From a virus, in the IMG/VR virus record IMGVR_UViG_3300018080_000182, positions 1-63,602 of that record: a stretch of 63,602 nt of DNA, one strand, 5' to 3'. The notes under the pieces were generated by a model, which did no database searches, was not told the DNA's origin, and saw only the letters and a program-made list of their open reading frames with translations. The position numbers and the translations under genes are program-made. Positions 1 to 8,250 of the stretch are shown piece by piece; position 1 is the stretch's first letter; each line of letters opens with the position of its first letter.

Positions 1-43
1 AAACCCAATATTGTATATTGAATATATACATGGAGGATAATTA
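1..43 (+). promoter_or_regulatory. AT-rich leader and ribosome binding site of the first virion gene
   Basis: The first 43 bases are very AT-rich (TATTGTATATTGAATATATA) and end in a GGAGG ribosome binding site 8 bases before the ATG. Similar AT-rich stretches precede other rightward operons in this window, so a promoter is plausible. The upstream gene, if any, lies outside the window. Confidence 0.4.
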
Positions 44-1198
44 ATGTCTTCAAATTTAAGAGCAAAACCGGTTGAGGGACATGTTACAGACAGCGCCGGA
101 AACGTTTTGCGCAATTCTCAGATCATTGTAAAATTGGCAACTCCTCATGGTAGTATTGCGGTTGCTTCAGTCACATCGGATGATGATGGTTATTTTCAGA
201 CCAAACCTCTTCCAAATGGCGTGTATGATATTTATGAAAATGGTATTAATATAGCTCGTACCATACATTCTCCTGACAGGAGTGCTATACCATGCTTTAG
301 GCCGGGCCGTGACAACTACGACACTTCATTATTGCTAAACTTTACTACCTTAACAGAAACAAGCTGGCCATGGCTGAATGCGTATAAATATTTCCTTCAG
401 ATTGAGCCTGAAGAGCTGGATATATCAGTATACGGTAGCTCGTATCCTATTTATCAGGAGTACAGCAACGACCCGAATGATAATGATTTATCCACCAATG
501 CAGATCCGACAAATGAAATTTATAATATTGCCAGATTTTTTAATTTCACACCAGAATCACGGATAACAACAACGCGATTTGATATTGAATATTTTGCTCC
601 ACTCACTGCTTTGTCAAGTTATTATAAACGTATACGATGGGCTGGTGTTCCGGCTATACGCTTTTCAGCAGATTCAAAGCTTGTAGTTCCTCTTGATTAC
701 TTTTCTATCGTGGCAAGTCTGCCAAAAAGGACTTCAAATTATGAAGAAGAGGACGGTATAGCAATTGAAAACACTGGGATTTCCAAAGTTAAATTGCTGA
801 AAGAGACATCAGAATTTGCTGATTTTGAAACTCATGTAACTAATACTTTGATTGGAGATATTGTCAAAGTTACTGTAATGGGGGCATCTGGAGAAGAGGG
901 CCCTGAATATTTTTACGGAGTAGTTGTTGCTGTTGATAATATTACTGATGAGGGGTGGAACCTGACTTTAGAGAGATGGCTATCATCTCGGTTTATTAGC
1001 AATCTTGATCTTAGTGGATTGACCAATCCTTATGTGATAAGGGTTGAATCATTTGACGGCATGTTTCCTGGCATTGTTGATATCAATGACGATGTTAATG
1101 AAAGATTTTCAGTTGTAGAAAATATCAATGCTCAGAATAATGTTCCTGAGTTATATAATTATAATAGTCAGGGAGAGTTAGTACCTCCCCCTGAATAA
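44..1198 (+). CDS. Virion structural protein with N-terminal carboxypeptidase-regulatory-like (Ig-type) domain
   Basis: A 384-residue protein, first of the rightward virion operon. Residues about 10-70 (GHVTDSAGNVLRNSQIIVKL ... DDDGYFQTKPLPNGVYDIY) look like a CarboxypepD_reg/transthyretin-like beta-sandwich, a fold phages use in baseplate and fibre proteins. The rest has no motif I recognise. There is no signal peptide or membrane segment. The ATG follows GGAGG at good spacing. Its place ahead of further structural genes and the portal-like gene supports a tail, baseplate or fibre role, but this is inferred from position and the N-terminal domain only. Confidence 0.6.
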   Translation: MSSNLRAKPVEGHVTDSAGNVLRNSQIIVKLATPHGSIAVASVTSDDDGYFQTKPLPNGVYDIYENGINIARTIHSPDRSAIPCFRPGRDNYDTSLLLNFTTLTETSWPWLNAYKYFLQIEPEELDISVYGSSYPIYQEYSNDPNDNDLSTNADPTNEIYNIARFFNFTPESRITTTRFDIEYFAPLTALSSYYKRIRWAGVPAIRFSADSKLVVPLDYFSIVASLPKRTSNYEEEDGIAIENTGISKVKLLKETSEFADFETHVTNTLIGDIVKVTVMGASGEEGPEYFYGVVVAVDNITDEGWNLTLERWLSSRFISNLDLSGLTNPYVIRVESFDGMFPGIVDINDDVNERFSVVENINAQNNVPELYNYNSQGELVPPPE

Positions 1199-1227
1199 CT
1201 GGGTGGCTCTAAATTAAGGAGGGTGTT

Positions 1228-1638
1228 ATGAACAAAGATGATTTTATGAAGCTTCCAATTGAGAAGCGGAGACTGATTGCCGTATCGCATTTGGTACGGG
1301 AGAAGAGCGAACGTCCTGAAGATACAGCTAAACTGTTCCAGAAACTTGAAACCACAGAGAGGGCTGCAGCTCAAACAAATTCTGCCATTCAACAGGCTGA
1401 GGCTTCGCTAAATGAACTAAGTAGCAATTTTATGAGGACTATTGGTTCTTTACAGACCATTACCGAATTAATTGCTGAAATGTTGCCTGAAGAAAAAATA
1501 GACGAGTGGTGTGCAAAGTATGTTCCGCCAAAAAATGTGCCGAATATGCCAACCATGCCATCGATGCCGGGCGGTGGAAAAATTATTCAGCCTGGGCCAT
1601 CTGATATGGCTGGTATAACGTCTAAACAAAATCAATAG
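1228..1638 (+). CDS. Hypothetical coiled-coil protein of the virion operon
   Basis: A 136-residue protein of unrecognised family. It has an N-terminal charged helical part (MNKDDFMKLPIEKRRLIAVS), a central stretch rich in A, Q and E (about 45-85) likely to form a coiled coil, and a Pro/Met/Gly-rich tail (MPTMPSMPGGGK). The ATG is preceded by AAGGAGGG. It sits 29 bases after the preceding virion gene and 8 bases before the next, so it is co-transcribed with them. A small tail-assembly or baseplate factor is possible, but nothing in the sequence proves it. Confidence 0.6.
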   Translation: MNKDDFMKLPIEKRRLIAVSHLVREKSERPEDTAKLFQKLETTERAAAQTNSAIQQAEASLNELSSNFMRTIGSLQTITELIAEMLPEEKIDEWCAKYVPPKNVPNMPTMPSMPGGGKIIQPGPSDMAGITSKQNQ

Positions 1639-1646
1639 GACTTTAC

Positions 1647-2558
1647 ATGAAACGACTAAACGTCAGATATGCTTTAAAACAGAGGATGAACGAGCTGCTT
1701 GGCTCAGACACTGAAGCAGATGTTGATGGTATACCTGGGATAACCGCATGGTCTATTCAAGCTGCTATGCTGTCAAATTTACGAAGAATTGTCAGCGCGT
1801 TAGCAAATGGTACTATTGGCAGGCCGATTAAAGGTTTGTGGATCACAGACGCTCCCGCTGCAGGGCTTGGGTATTCAATCGGTGATGGTTTCGGGTTCAC
1901 GCCAAATGGTGATGTTATTGTCCTTGAAACAGCAATTTCTCATACTATATCTGAAGGTAGTGATGGTGATAAACACATCTACTTAAAGCATAAGATGGGC
2001 GTGGTTGATGGCGACCTGTATGATGATGGAAGGAAAACCGGTTTTATCGGCAAAGCTGGTCTTGAGGATATTGTGTATGATGATTTTGCAGCATCTAAAA
2101 AAGACACTGTATCTGCATTTGCTGGTGAAATTGTTGTCGAAGAGAGTGGTCCAATATCACATAATGATTATGTCTATCTTGGATATATCACCGTCGAAAG
2201 CAATGAAATTACTTCAGTAACCAATAATCCTGCTCGCGGATTTGGTCCAAATGATGACTCTGGTAAATTTATGATGCCAGGCATTCGTGTTACCGGAGAA
2301 TCGGTGTTTGAGGCCCCAGTTACTTTCAGCGAGCTTGTTTCGCTCAATATGGCATTGACGGATATCGAGAGCTCTGGAACAGCCACATTGAATGATGTCA
2401 TTGTTAATGGTGAGCTTGCGATTGGTGTTACTGGAAAAATAAGCGTAGATGGGTCTGATGGCATTGATGCAAATGTTCAGGTTAGAGATGCTGCTGGAAC
2501 AGGCACAATCACATTGCAATTCAAAGGTGGCATTCTGTACGGAACCACTGTACCATAA
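1647..2558 (+). CDS. Probable tail fibre / beta-rich virion protein
   Basis: A 303-residue protein. The N-terminal 60 residues are helical. The middle is glycine- and aspartate-rich with alternating hydrophobic residues, as in beta-structured fibre proteins. The last 80 residues (VFEAPVTFSELVSL ... GTATLNDVIVNGELAIG ... TGTITLQFKGGILYGTTVP) have short repeated beta-strand-turn units typical of beta-helix or collar regions. No enzymatic motif is visible. It lies inside the virion operon, with an AGGA site before the ATG. The fibre call is inferred from composition and position. Confidence 0.5.
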   Translation: MKRLNVRYALKQRMNELLGSDTEADVDGIPGITAWSIQAAMLSNLRRIVSALANGTIGRPIKGLWITDAPAAGLGYSIGDGFGFTPNGDVIVLETAISHTISEGSDGDKHIYLKHKMGVVDGDLYDDGRKTGFIGKAGLEDIVYDDFAASKKDTVSAFAGEIVVEESGPISHNDYVYLGYITVESNEITSVTNNPARGFGPNDDSGKFMMPGIRVTGESVFEAPVTFSELVSLNMALTDIESSGTATLNDVIVNGELAIGVTGKISVDGSDGIDANVQVRDAAGTGTITLQFKGGILYGTTVP

Positions 2559-2576
2559 TAGATAAAGGAGCGTATT

Positions 2577-3245
2577 ATGAAATATGCGTTGAGGAATGAA
2601 TTTCCAATTGACAACCCAGGTCATATCAAAACAGCCATGGCCTACTTTGATAAATACCTGAAGAGGTTTAATCCAGTTGACCGCGCCGTTATTGCATCAA
2701 ATATTGAGAAGCGGGCGCATGAGCTTGGTATTAATTTGGACAGCGACTGGGTGACCAATTATTCCAGAATGTTCAAAAAGGAAGCTGCTATATCTCCAGA
2801 CTTTGAACGGAACATGGTGCTGAGAAAGGACGCATGCGTCAAAGGTGATTTGAAAATTAGTATCGATAACAAATCATATAGCGCCGCTGAAATGTTGGAC
2901 AAGATTGCCGCCCTTAAGGAGAACACTCCTGGTAAGGCTATTGTCACTGCTCTTATGGAGTTTGATAAAAAGGCAAATCTTGAGCATCATTATGATAATG
3001 ATATTATCGACCCGGTGCTTACCGTGTATGGCTGTTTGCGCGATCCTGAGTTTGATGCTGTCAAGGTTGCGGCTGACATCACAAACTATAAGGCTATTCA
3101 ACTATCACGTAGTCAGGATGCAATAAATAAGATTGCCAAAAAATTCGGCGATGAGTTTGCACAGGAATTCAAGCAGAACCCGATTGAGAAGCTCGGTTCA
3201 CTAAAAGACCCTGAGTTAAGCTTATTTACTGAAGCTGTACTATAA
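2577..3245 (+). CDS. Hypothetical virion-operon protein, helical
   Basis: A 222-residue, mostly helical, charged protein with no recognised domain. It contains AAEMLDKIAAL near residue 104, which matches the short x-x-x-L-x-K-I-A pattern found in many proteins of the rightward operons. AAGGAGCG precedes the ATG. Neighbours on both sides are virion-type proteins in the same orientation with gaps under 20 bases, so it is probably a structural or assembly protein. Confidence 0.55.
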   Translation: MKYALRNEFPIDNPGHIKTAMAYFDKYLKRFNPVDRAVIASNIEKRAHELGINLDSDWVTNYSRMFKKEAAISPDFERNMVLRKDACVKGDLKISIDNKSYSAAEMLDKIAALKENTPGKAIVTALMEFDKKANLEHHYDNDIIDPVLTVYGCLRDPEFDAVKVAADITNYKAIQLSRSQDAINKIAKKFGDEFAQEFKQNPIEKLGSLKDPELSLFTEAVL

Positions 3246-3256
3246 CAGGACAGAGT

Positions 3257-3919
3257 ATGCAGAATGAAACTTACCAGACCGGTCTAACTGTTGGGTTATC
3301 AAAGATAGCTCAACAGGCAGATCCGGTTAGTTTAAAACGCTCTTTCTTTGCTGGTTTTGACCCGACGGGAACAGCAACCTTTGACCTGTCTCAAAGAGCG
3401 AGGCGACATGGCGCCCATCTCGCATCTGGGTTTGCTGGCGGAATTGTTGGTGGCGCTACCATTCTACCTTCTGCTGTAACTGGCGCAATGGGCGCTGTGA
3501 GCGGATTTTCAAAAATGAAAGGTGGAGTTGGGGCCAGGCTTCTTGGTGGATTGGCCGGTTTTGCCAGGGGTGCTGTTATGCCTTATAAGCAACTTTACCA
3601 TGGCACCAAAGCGTTAAAGGTGTTAAAGGGTAAGGGGCCTATTACTGAGGCGGCTGCCAAATCGATACATAAAGCCCTTGGCCTTAAAGGCGGAGAAAAA
3701 GCAATTACGAGCGCACCGGTGCGTCAGTTAATTAGATTCGGCAGACACACCGTGCCAGGCAAAGGTGTAACCAGCCTACTTGCAAAACAGACTGGTGGGG
3801 CATATGCTGGTATTGGGGCCGGCGCAGCATTAGGAGCTGGGTCGTCAGTACTGCAGTATATGCAAGGCAAGAAGATTGGCGACGAACGCCGACAGTACTG
3901 GAGTGATAGAAGGGCGTAA
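3257..3919 (+). CDS. Glycine/alanine-rich hydrophobic virion-operon protein
   Basis: A 220-residue protein with the pattern GLSKIAQQA near the N-terminus, then long Gly/Ala-rich hydrophobic stretches (about 56-85, GFAGGIVGGATILPSAVTGA, and near 180-195, GAYAGIGAGAALGAGSS) separated by basic segments. Such segments could insert in membranes or pack inside the virion, as in ejected internal proteins. SD AGGACAG precedes the ATG. Its stop overlaps the next start (TAATG), implying translational coupling. Similar Gly-rich proteins are encoded at 47785-48402, 53232-53924 and 54188-54781. Confidence 0.55.
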   Translation: MQNETYQTGLTVGLSKIAQQADPVSLKRSFFAGFDPTGTATFDLSQRARRHGAHLASGFAGGIVGGATILPSAVTGAMGAVSGFSKMKGGVGARLLGGLAGFARGAVMPYKQLYHGTKALKVLKGKGPITEAAAKSIHKALGLKGGEKAITSAPVRQLIRFGRHTVPGKGVTSLLAKQTGGAYAGIGAGAALGAGSSVLQYMQGKKIGDERRQYWSDRRA

Positions 3920-4659
3920 TGGAAAAGCTATCTTCACAATTACGAGACGCTATTATTCTCGGTGATACTGATCGTGTCAACGAGATTAAGAGTAAAATTG
4001 CATCGAAACAGGAGATTAAAAAAGAGGCTCAAAACAATACCATTCGTATCAATACGATACTTAATGACGAAAAAGCCTCTGCAATTAAAATATACGACTT
4101 TCTGAACAAAGTATTTGGGGAGAGTTGGTGGGAATGGGAGTTTGCAACTATTGAACGGATACTGTGGATTAAATACGGTACCGCCCTTGAAGATATCAAC
4201 CGTGATAAAATCTTTGCAATACGGCACACCTGTCGAAGCGACGGGCCGTTTTATGACTGGTTTGAATTTAACCAGGTCGCCCTGTCATTCTCCGGGAGTA
4301 TTGCTGACTTTGAGTATTTAAGAAGCCCCTCGCCGGGGATGGTTATAAATGCCGTAAAAACACTCAACCATATAAGGCCAGACAGGAAGGGTGTTTTCAG
4401 TAACGATGTTCTTAAATATATGAGCATATGCCTTATTAATGATGGTGTTTATTCACCTCCACCTTCTCTGGTTTTTCTTGTTAAGGATGTTATGAAAGAG
4501 ATGGTTGAGAAGTCAACATCTTCAAATTGGCTTTCTATAATGAAGCGATACAATAAATTTAAGCACAGTATGTATTCGAGCGTGGGTGAAAATTTAGTTG
4601 ACATCCAGGCTAAAAGGTTGTTAAAGGCCGAAAAAGCAGCTTCGGCATATGCTACTTAA
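3919..4659 (+). CDS. Hypothetical virion-operon protein upstream of the portal-like gene
   Basis: A 246-residue protein of unknown family. The N-terminal third is charged and helical (LRDAIILGDTDRVNEIKSKI). The centre is Trp/Phe-rich (ESWWEWEFATIERILWIKYG). The C-terminus ends in a helix with KAEKAASAYA. It starts by TAATG overlap with the preceding gene and ends 14 bases before the portal-like gene. A head-tail or portal accessory role is possible from position only. Confidence 0.55.
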   Translation: MEKLSSQLRDAIILGDTDRVNEIKSKIASKQEIKKEAQNNTIRINTILNDEKASAIKIYDFLNKVFGESWWEWEFATIERILWIKYGTALEDINRDKIFAIRHTCRSDGPFYDWFEFNQVALSFSGSIADFEYLRSPSPGMVINAVKTLNHIRPDRKGVFSNDVLKYMSICLINDGVYSPPPSLVFLVKDVMKEMVEKSTSSNWLSIMKRYNKFKHSMYSSVGENLVDIQAKRLLKAEKAASAYAT

Positions 4660-4673
4660 AAAGGGATATTAAT

Positions 4674-6764
4674 ATGGCAAATGAAGGATTGGCAGGGCCT
4701 GGTATAGCACTACCGTCAGCTGGAACCAATGCGAGTAGTACCAGGGTTGCATTTACAAGGGGTTCGTTAAAATACGATTCTCCGTTTATAGACATGACCA
4801 GCACGTTTTTGCCAAAAAGCATTAAAGGCCTGCTCAGATTTATAGCTGCCTTTATTGTCGGTGACGGTCTTGTCTCACAATGTATTACAAAGCTGGCCGA
4901 ATATCCTATCACCAAACTTCTGTACAATGAGGATGAAGCTTCTGCCATTAAGGATGATAGACAGTCTGAAAAGTGGGTTGACATCTTAGAAAAGCGCCTG
5001 AAGATAATACGCTCAATGAAGCAGGCTGGTATGGATTACTACGGCTATGGTAACAGTGTCATATCTATCAACTGGCCTTTTAAAAGATGGTTCGAATGTA
5101 AAAGCTGTAAGAAAGAGTTTGCTGCTGACTCAATTAAATACGAATTCAAAAATTATAAATTTAAAGCAAAATGCCCTAAATGTGGGACACATGGTATTGT
5201 TGGCGTAAGAGATAAGAATACCAAAGAGCTTAGCAAGCTGCATTTGATTCACTGGGATTTGCTGTGTATGGATATTAAATACAATAGTATTACCGGTGAC
5301 CATTTCTATTTCTATTCAGTTCCAAAACAATTGGCAACTGCAATCAAACGAGGCGATAAAGATATTGTCGGCTCAACACGCCTTGAAATAATTGAGGCAG
5401 TTAAAAAGCGTAAACAGCTCAAGATAATGGCTGACAACATATTTCATCTCAAAAGACCGGCTCCACAATATCTGATACCATCAGAGCGTGGGTGGGGCAT
5501 ACCGGTTGTCATGCCTGTGATGAAAGACATATTCCACATTAAGATTCTGAAAAAAGGTAATGAGATGATTGCCTTTGACCACATCGTACCTTTAAGAGTT
5601 TTGTTTCCACAGGGTACTGGTGACGTGAGCCCCCATGCAACGATTAATCTGGCCGGGTGGCGCAATAAAATTGAAGATGAAATCAGACAGTGGAAGGCTG
5701 ACCCGAACCATATATCAGTAGTGCCGCTTCCAATAGGCGTTGCCAATTTCAGCGGTGATGCGAAGATGCTTCTGGTTACTCCGGAGATTAAAGCAACTGA
5801 GGATGCTATAATTACCGGTATAGGTATTATTCCGGAGATTATCCGCGGTGGCGCATCCTGGTCCGGTAGCAATGTTTCGTTAAGGGTTGTTGAAAATAGC
5901 TTCCTGAATCATCGTAATGATATACATGAGCTTCTTGAGTGGATTATTGAAAACATATCACGATACTTTGATATACCGCCTATTGATGTAAAAATGTCTG
6001 ACTTTAAAATGGCTGACGATATACAGAAGAAGCAGCTTATGGTTAATGCTGCTCTCGGCTCTGCAGCCAAGACCTTAATATCGAAAACAACAACTATTAA
6101 AGAGCTTGGCTTCGATCCGGAGCAGGAGTTCGAAAATAAAACGAAAGAGCTTCGCCAGATACTGGAACTTCTTATTGAAGAGGTTGAAGGAGAGGCTACA
6201 GCCCAGGGTGCCGGTGCAGTTATTAACGCAATGTACTCTGCTGATGCCGAGGCATCCCATAAAGACAGGCTTGAAATACATGACCGTGAAGCGCAGCAGA
6301 AGCGTGATGATGCCACAAGAGGTATGGAGGAAGAACGTGCTGTTGAGGTCTCAAAAGAAATTGATGCGGCTGGTGAAAAGAAGGGTGTTCCTGCCGGAAC
6401 AGTCACTTTACCTAATTTGATTATGCTGCTGACGCACCGGTTCTCAATTCTTGCTAAGACTGACAAAGAAGAGTTTAAGATGCGCATGCTTCTTATGAAG
6501 AACTCCATGCCTGAAGCATATGCGGTGGTGTATAACAATCTGAAGGAAATGAATCTTATTGAAGCTGATCTGACGCCAAATATTGAAACGGCACAGCAGT
6601 ACACACCAGGCGAGCTACCATCATATATGCAGGGCGAGACTCATTCCGAAACTCCTCCGAATATCGCTGAGCTTGGGCCAGATTCATCATCTGTAAACAA
6701 AGGCTCATACAATAAGCCGCTGCCCGAAGCAAGGCCACCGGTATCAGATAAAGCACCGATATAG
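4674..6764 (+). CDS. Putative portal protein with a Cys4 zinc-binding insertion
   Basis: A 696-residue protein of portal size. The central part contains segments typical of phage portals: LHLIHWDLLCMDIKY, DNIFHLKRPAPQYLIPSERG, DHIVPLRVLFPQG, and an acidic helical stem with RQILELLIEEVEGEA. The C-terminus is a long charged helix followed by a Pro-rich tail. Residues about 140-175 hold two Cys pairs (CKSCKKEF ... CPKCG), an unusual zinc-ribbon insertion. Portals form the dodecameric DNA channel at one capsid vertex and dock the terminase. Here the gene is far from the terminase gene (49606), although these usually cluster. GGGATAT precedes the ATG. Confidence 0.65.
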   Translation: MANEGLAGPGIALPSAGTNASSTRVAFTRGSLKYDSPFIDMTSTFLPKSIKGLLRFIAAFIVGDGLVSQCITKLAEYPITKLLYNEDEASAIKDDRQSEKWVDILEKRLKIIRSMKQAGMDYYGYGNSVISINWPFKRWFECKSCKKEFAADSIKYEFKNYKFKAKCPKCGTHGIVGVRDKNTKELSKLHLIHWDLLCMDIKYNSITGDHFYFYSVPKQLATAIKRGDKDIVGSTRLEIIEAVKKRKQLKIMADNIFHLKRPAPQYLIPSERGWGIPVVMPVMKDIFHIKILKKGNEMIAFDHIVPLRVLFPQGTGDVSPHATINLAGWRNKIEDEIRQWKADPNHISVVPLPIGVANFSGDAKMLLVTPEIKATEDAIITGIGIIPEIIRGGASWSGSNVSLRVVENSFLNHRNDIHELLEWIIENISRYFDIPPIDVKMSDFKMADDIQKKQLMVNAALGSAAKTLISKTTTIKELGFDPEQEFENKTKELRQILELLIEEVEGEATAQGAGAVINAMYSADAEASHKDRLEIHDREAQQKRDDATRGMEEERAVEVSKEIDAAGEKKGVPAGTVTLPNLIMLLTHRFSILAKTDKEEFKMRMLLMKNSMPEAYAVVYNNLKEMNLIEADLTPNIETAQQYTPGELPSYMQGETHSETPPNIAELGPDSSSVNKGSYNKPLPEARPPVSDKAPI

Positions 6765-6844
6765 ACTGTGGGGTAAGAGCCACCCAAAACCCTCACCTCA
6801 TAGTCCGCCGAGCCCGGTCTGATGATCGGGTTTGTGCGTGATAG

Positions 6845-7021
6845 CTAAAAAAAAAGAGTTGGGCACATCTCTTCTACTTTGCGTTTCGTTACTCTACTTC
6901 TGTTGCTCCTTCCATGCTTCCTATTTCCGTTGTTCCTTCAATGCTTTCACTACTTTGCGTTTCATTCGATGTGTACCTTATACCATTACTGACTAAGGCT
7001 ACCAACCCTGTTATAATTATA
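6845..7021 (-). ncRNA. Possible second small leftward transcript
   Basis: On the minus strand a good -10-like hexamer TATAAT (7016-7021) is followed by about 160 bases that end in a run of nine T (6846-6854) after a weak AAGAG/CTCTT stem. The only possible reading frame is a 14-codon one (MKRKVVKALKEQRK). Whether this is a small RNA, a decayed repeat or a read-through trailer is unclear. Confidence 0.25.
6874..6966. repeat. Duplicated pyrimidine-rich block, order A-B-B'-A'
   Basis: CTACTTTGCGTTTCGTT (6874-6890) recurs as CTACTTTGCGTTTCATT (6950-6966). Between them TTGCTCCTTCCATGCTTCC (6903-6921) recurs as TTGTTCCTTCAATGCTTTC (6930-6948). Each copy differs by one to three bases. The repeats are direct, not inverted, and lie in non-coding DNA. 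Confidence 0.7.
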
Positions 7022-7043
7022 CCAGATTACTGAGAATAATAAC

Positions 7044-7084
7044 TAAAAAAAATGGGCGCAATGTACTGACACAATGCGCCCATC
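7044..7084 (-). terminator. Leftward intrinsic terminator
   Basis: On the minus strand a long stem (ATGGGCGCATTGT pairing with ACATTGCGCCCAT, loop GTCAGT) is followed by eight T (7045-7052). It ends the candidate small RNA at 7044-7157. Confidence 0.85.
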
Positions 7085-7157
7085 CCTACGTCTCGGTTCC
7101 TCTAAAACCGTGATTTCGTTGAGCTCTGCTTCTCCGCGGCTCACCACTGGAGTAGGT
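7044..7157 (-). ncRNA. Candidate small structured RNA with intrinsic terminator
   Basis: On the minus strand, CCTAC (7156-7152) pairs with GTAGG (7089-7085) and closes a three-way junction. The junction contains TGAGC/GCTCA (7143-7139 with 7124-7120) and CGGTT/AACCG (7110-7106 with 7098-7094). It is followed at once by the 7044-7084 terminator hairpin and eight T. AT-rich DNA upstream (7160-7240) could be its promoter. No match to a known RNA family is recognised. Confidence 0.45.
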
Positions 7158-7254
7158 GACACTGATTTTAGATGAAAATTCTTTATTTAGAAAATAAAGA
7201 TATCAATGTTGTAATTACAAATATAATATCAAAATAACGCTCGGCACTGGTAGC

Positions 7255-7281
7255 TAAAAACACGCCCCCCAACGGGGGCAG
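7255..7281 (-). terminator. Leftward intrinsic terminator of the ubiquitin-cassette operon
   Basis: On the minus strand GCCCCC-GTT-GGGGGGC is followed by GTG and TTTTT, then TAGCTA. It lies 14 bases after the stop of the last leftward gene (7295-7657). Confidence 0.8.
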
Positions 7282-7294
7282 CACTCTAAAAAAA

Positions 7295-7657
7295 TTAGGT
7301 GTGTGCTTTAGATACGTGTGCCGTATCTGCCTCTTCCTGTCGCAAGGAGTGTTTTACGAACTTGAATGACAATTCTTCAAGAGAATTACCACTAAAATAC
7401 TCCTTTTCATTTTCATCATAAATCGTAAACCTTTCGCTTCCATTACAGTCAATATAATATTCTGTACCCGAGTGCGTTATAATGGATAGTGTTTTGTTTA
7501 GATTATTTTCATTAGTTTTTTCTACTTTTTCATTGTCCCCCGATTCTTTTCTCGGGATATATGTGCACCTTAAAGAATCAATCCGATGCACTGGAATTAA
7601 ATCAACCTGGACCTCACCAGTTTCGTTTACGCGCTGAAAAACACGTAAAGTTTTCAT
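7295..7657 (-). CDS. Hypothetical protein, last gene of the ubiquitin-like cassette operon
   Basis: A 120-residue protein of unknown family. It begins MKTLRVFQRVNETGEVQVDLIPVHRI and ends in a charged stretch. A short beta-rich N-terminus with LIPVHRIDSLRCTYIPRKES could be a small beta-fold domain. It has its own AAAGGAGCG ribosome binding site and lies 67 bases downstream of the tandem ubiquitin-like gene. A short hairpin at 7691-7711 lies between them. It could be a substrate or regulator of the cassette, but this rests on proximity only. Confidence 0.55.
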   Translation of the reverse strand: MKTLRVFQRVNETGEVQVDLIPVHRIDSLRCTYIPRKESGDNEKVEKTNENNLNKTLSIITHSGTEYYIDCNGSERFTIYDENEKEYFSGNSLEELSFKFVKHSLRQEEADTAHVSKAHT

Positions 7658-7682
7658 GTCTAATATACGCTCCTTTCTGTTA

Positions 7683-7711
7683 AAATGATAGGAGGGGAAT
7701 AGCTCCCCTCC
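7683..7711 (-). terminator. Hairpin after the ubiquitin-like gene
   Basis: On the minus strand GGAGGGGA-GCTAT-TCCCCTCC is followed by TATCATTTTA. The T-run is short, so this may be a partial terminator or an mRNA-stabilising hairpin between the ubiquitin-like gene and the last gene of the operon. Confidence 0.5.
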
Positions 7712-7724
7712 CTTTATGATAACG

Positions 7725-8207
7725 CTACCATCTGTTACCTTTTACCTTTTGCGACAGAATTATGTTCACGGCCCTGTCGCCCGCCGGCTTTTTTAACACG
7801 AAATCCTCATCCTGCTTGATATGATTAATACGATACTCATAAGCAGGAGAACCATCCGCTTTATAATACGCTTTGCGCTCATCTTCAGGCATCTGGTCAA
7901 TAACATCCTTGATCGTCATACCTTCTTCGGCGCCCATCGATTTTATTCCACCACCGGAACCCATCTTGATGAGTTTTACCTCAAACGGGTCACCGTCCTG
8001 GTTTCCTTTTACTTTTTTACCGACGAATACCTTATCGCCATCTTCAAGTTCTGTATCCGGATCTACATCCTCTCCGCGCCTGGTGACTTTACAGTCATCG
8101 GGAAATTCCTCACCACAGGCGTCGAACAATCCCTGTACGGTAGGGTCATCGGATATCTCAACTTCCTGTACATCCGAGCCCATTTTGATAAGCTTACAAC
8201 AAACCAC
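7725..8207 (-). CDS. Tandem ubiquitin-like (beta-grasp) protein
   Basis: A 160-residue protein made of two similar halves. Each half starts with KLIKMGS (residues about 4-10 and about 77-83) and ends with KVKGN (about 66-70 and about 154-158). This is the length and strand pattern of two fused ubiquitin-like domains, as in bacterial ISG15-like BilA and other Ubl proteins of E1/E2/JAMM operons. The tail is KVKGNRW, without a visible diglycine. It would be the modifier activated by the E1-like protein encoded just upstream. The likely start is GTG at 8207, with AAGGAAAT upstream at rather long spacing. Beta-grasp assignment is by context and repeat pattern, not by search. Confidence 0.65.
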   Translation of the reverse strand: MVCCKLIKMGSDVQEVEISDDPTVQGLFDACGEEFPDDCKVTRRGEDVDPDTELEDGDKVFVGKKVKGNQDGDPFEVKLIKMGSGGGIKSMGAEEGMTIKDVIDQMPEDERKAYYKADGSPAYEYRINHIKQDEDFVLKKPAGDRAVNIILSQKVKGNRW

Positions 8208-8250
8208 GACTATATGATTTCCTTTCTTTTGTTGTAATTAATGTCGTTAA

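Larger units (their letters stand above)
6765..7294. other. Non-coding interval between convergent operons (about 530 bases)
   Basis: No protein gene is convincing here. After the portal stop there is a weak rightward hairpin near 6814-6832 (AGCCCG/CGGGTT). The rest holds leftward elements described separately: a poly-T stop at 6846-6854 (minus sense), a duplicated pyrimidine-rich block (6874-6966), a probable small RNA with its own terminator (7044-7157), an AT-rich promoter-like stretch (7160-7240) and the operon terminator at 7255-7281. Confidence 0.6.

Noticed and set aside
5909-6604. 231-codon antisense frame in the portal gene
   Set aside because: It is an antisense shadow of a well-supported gene, Ser-rich by frame effect, and has no ribosome binding site.
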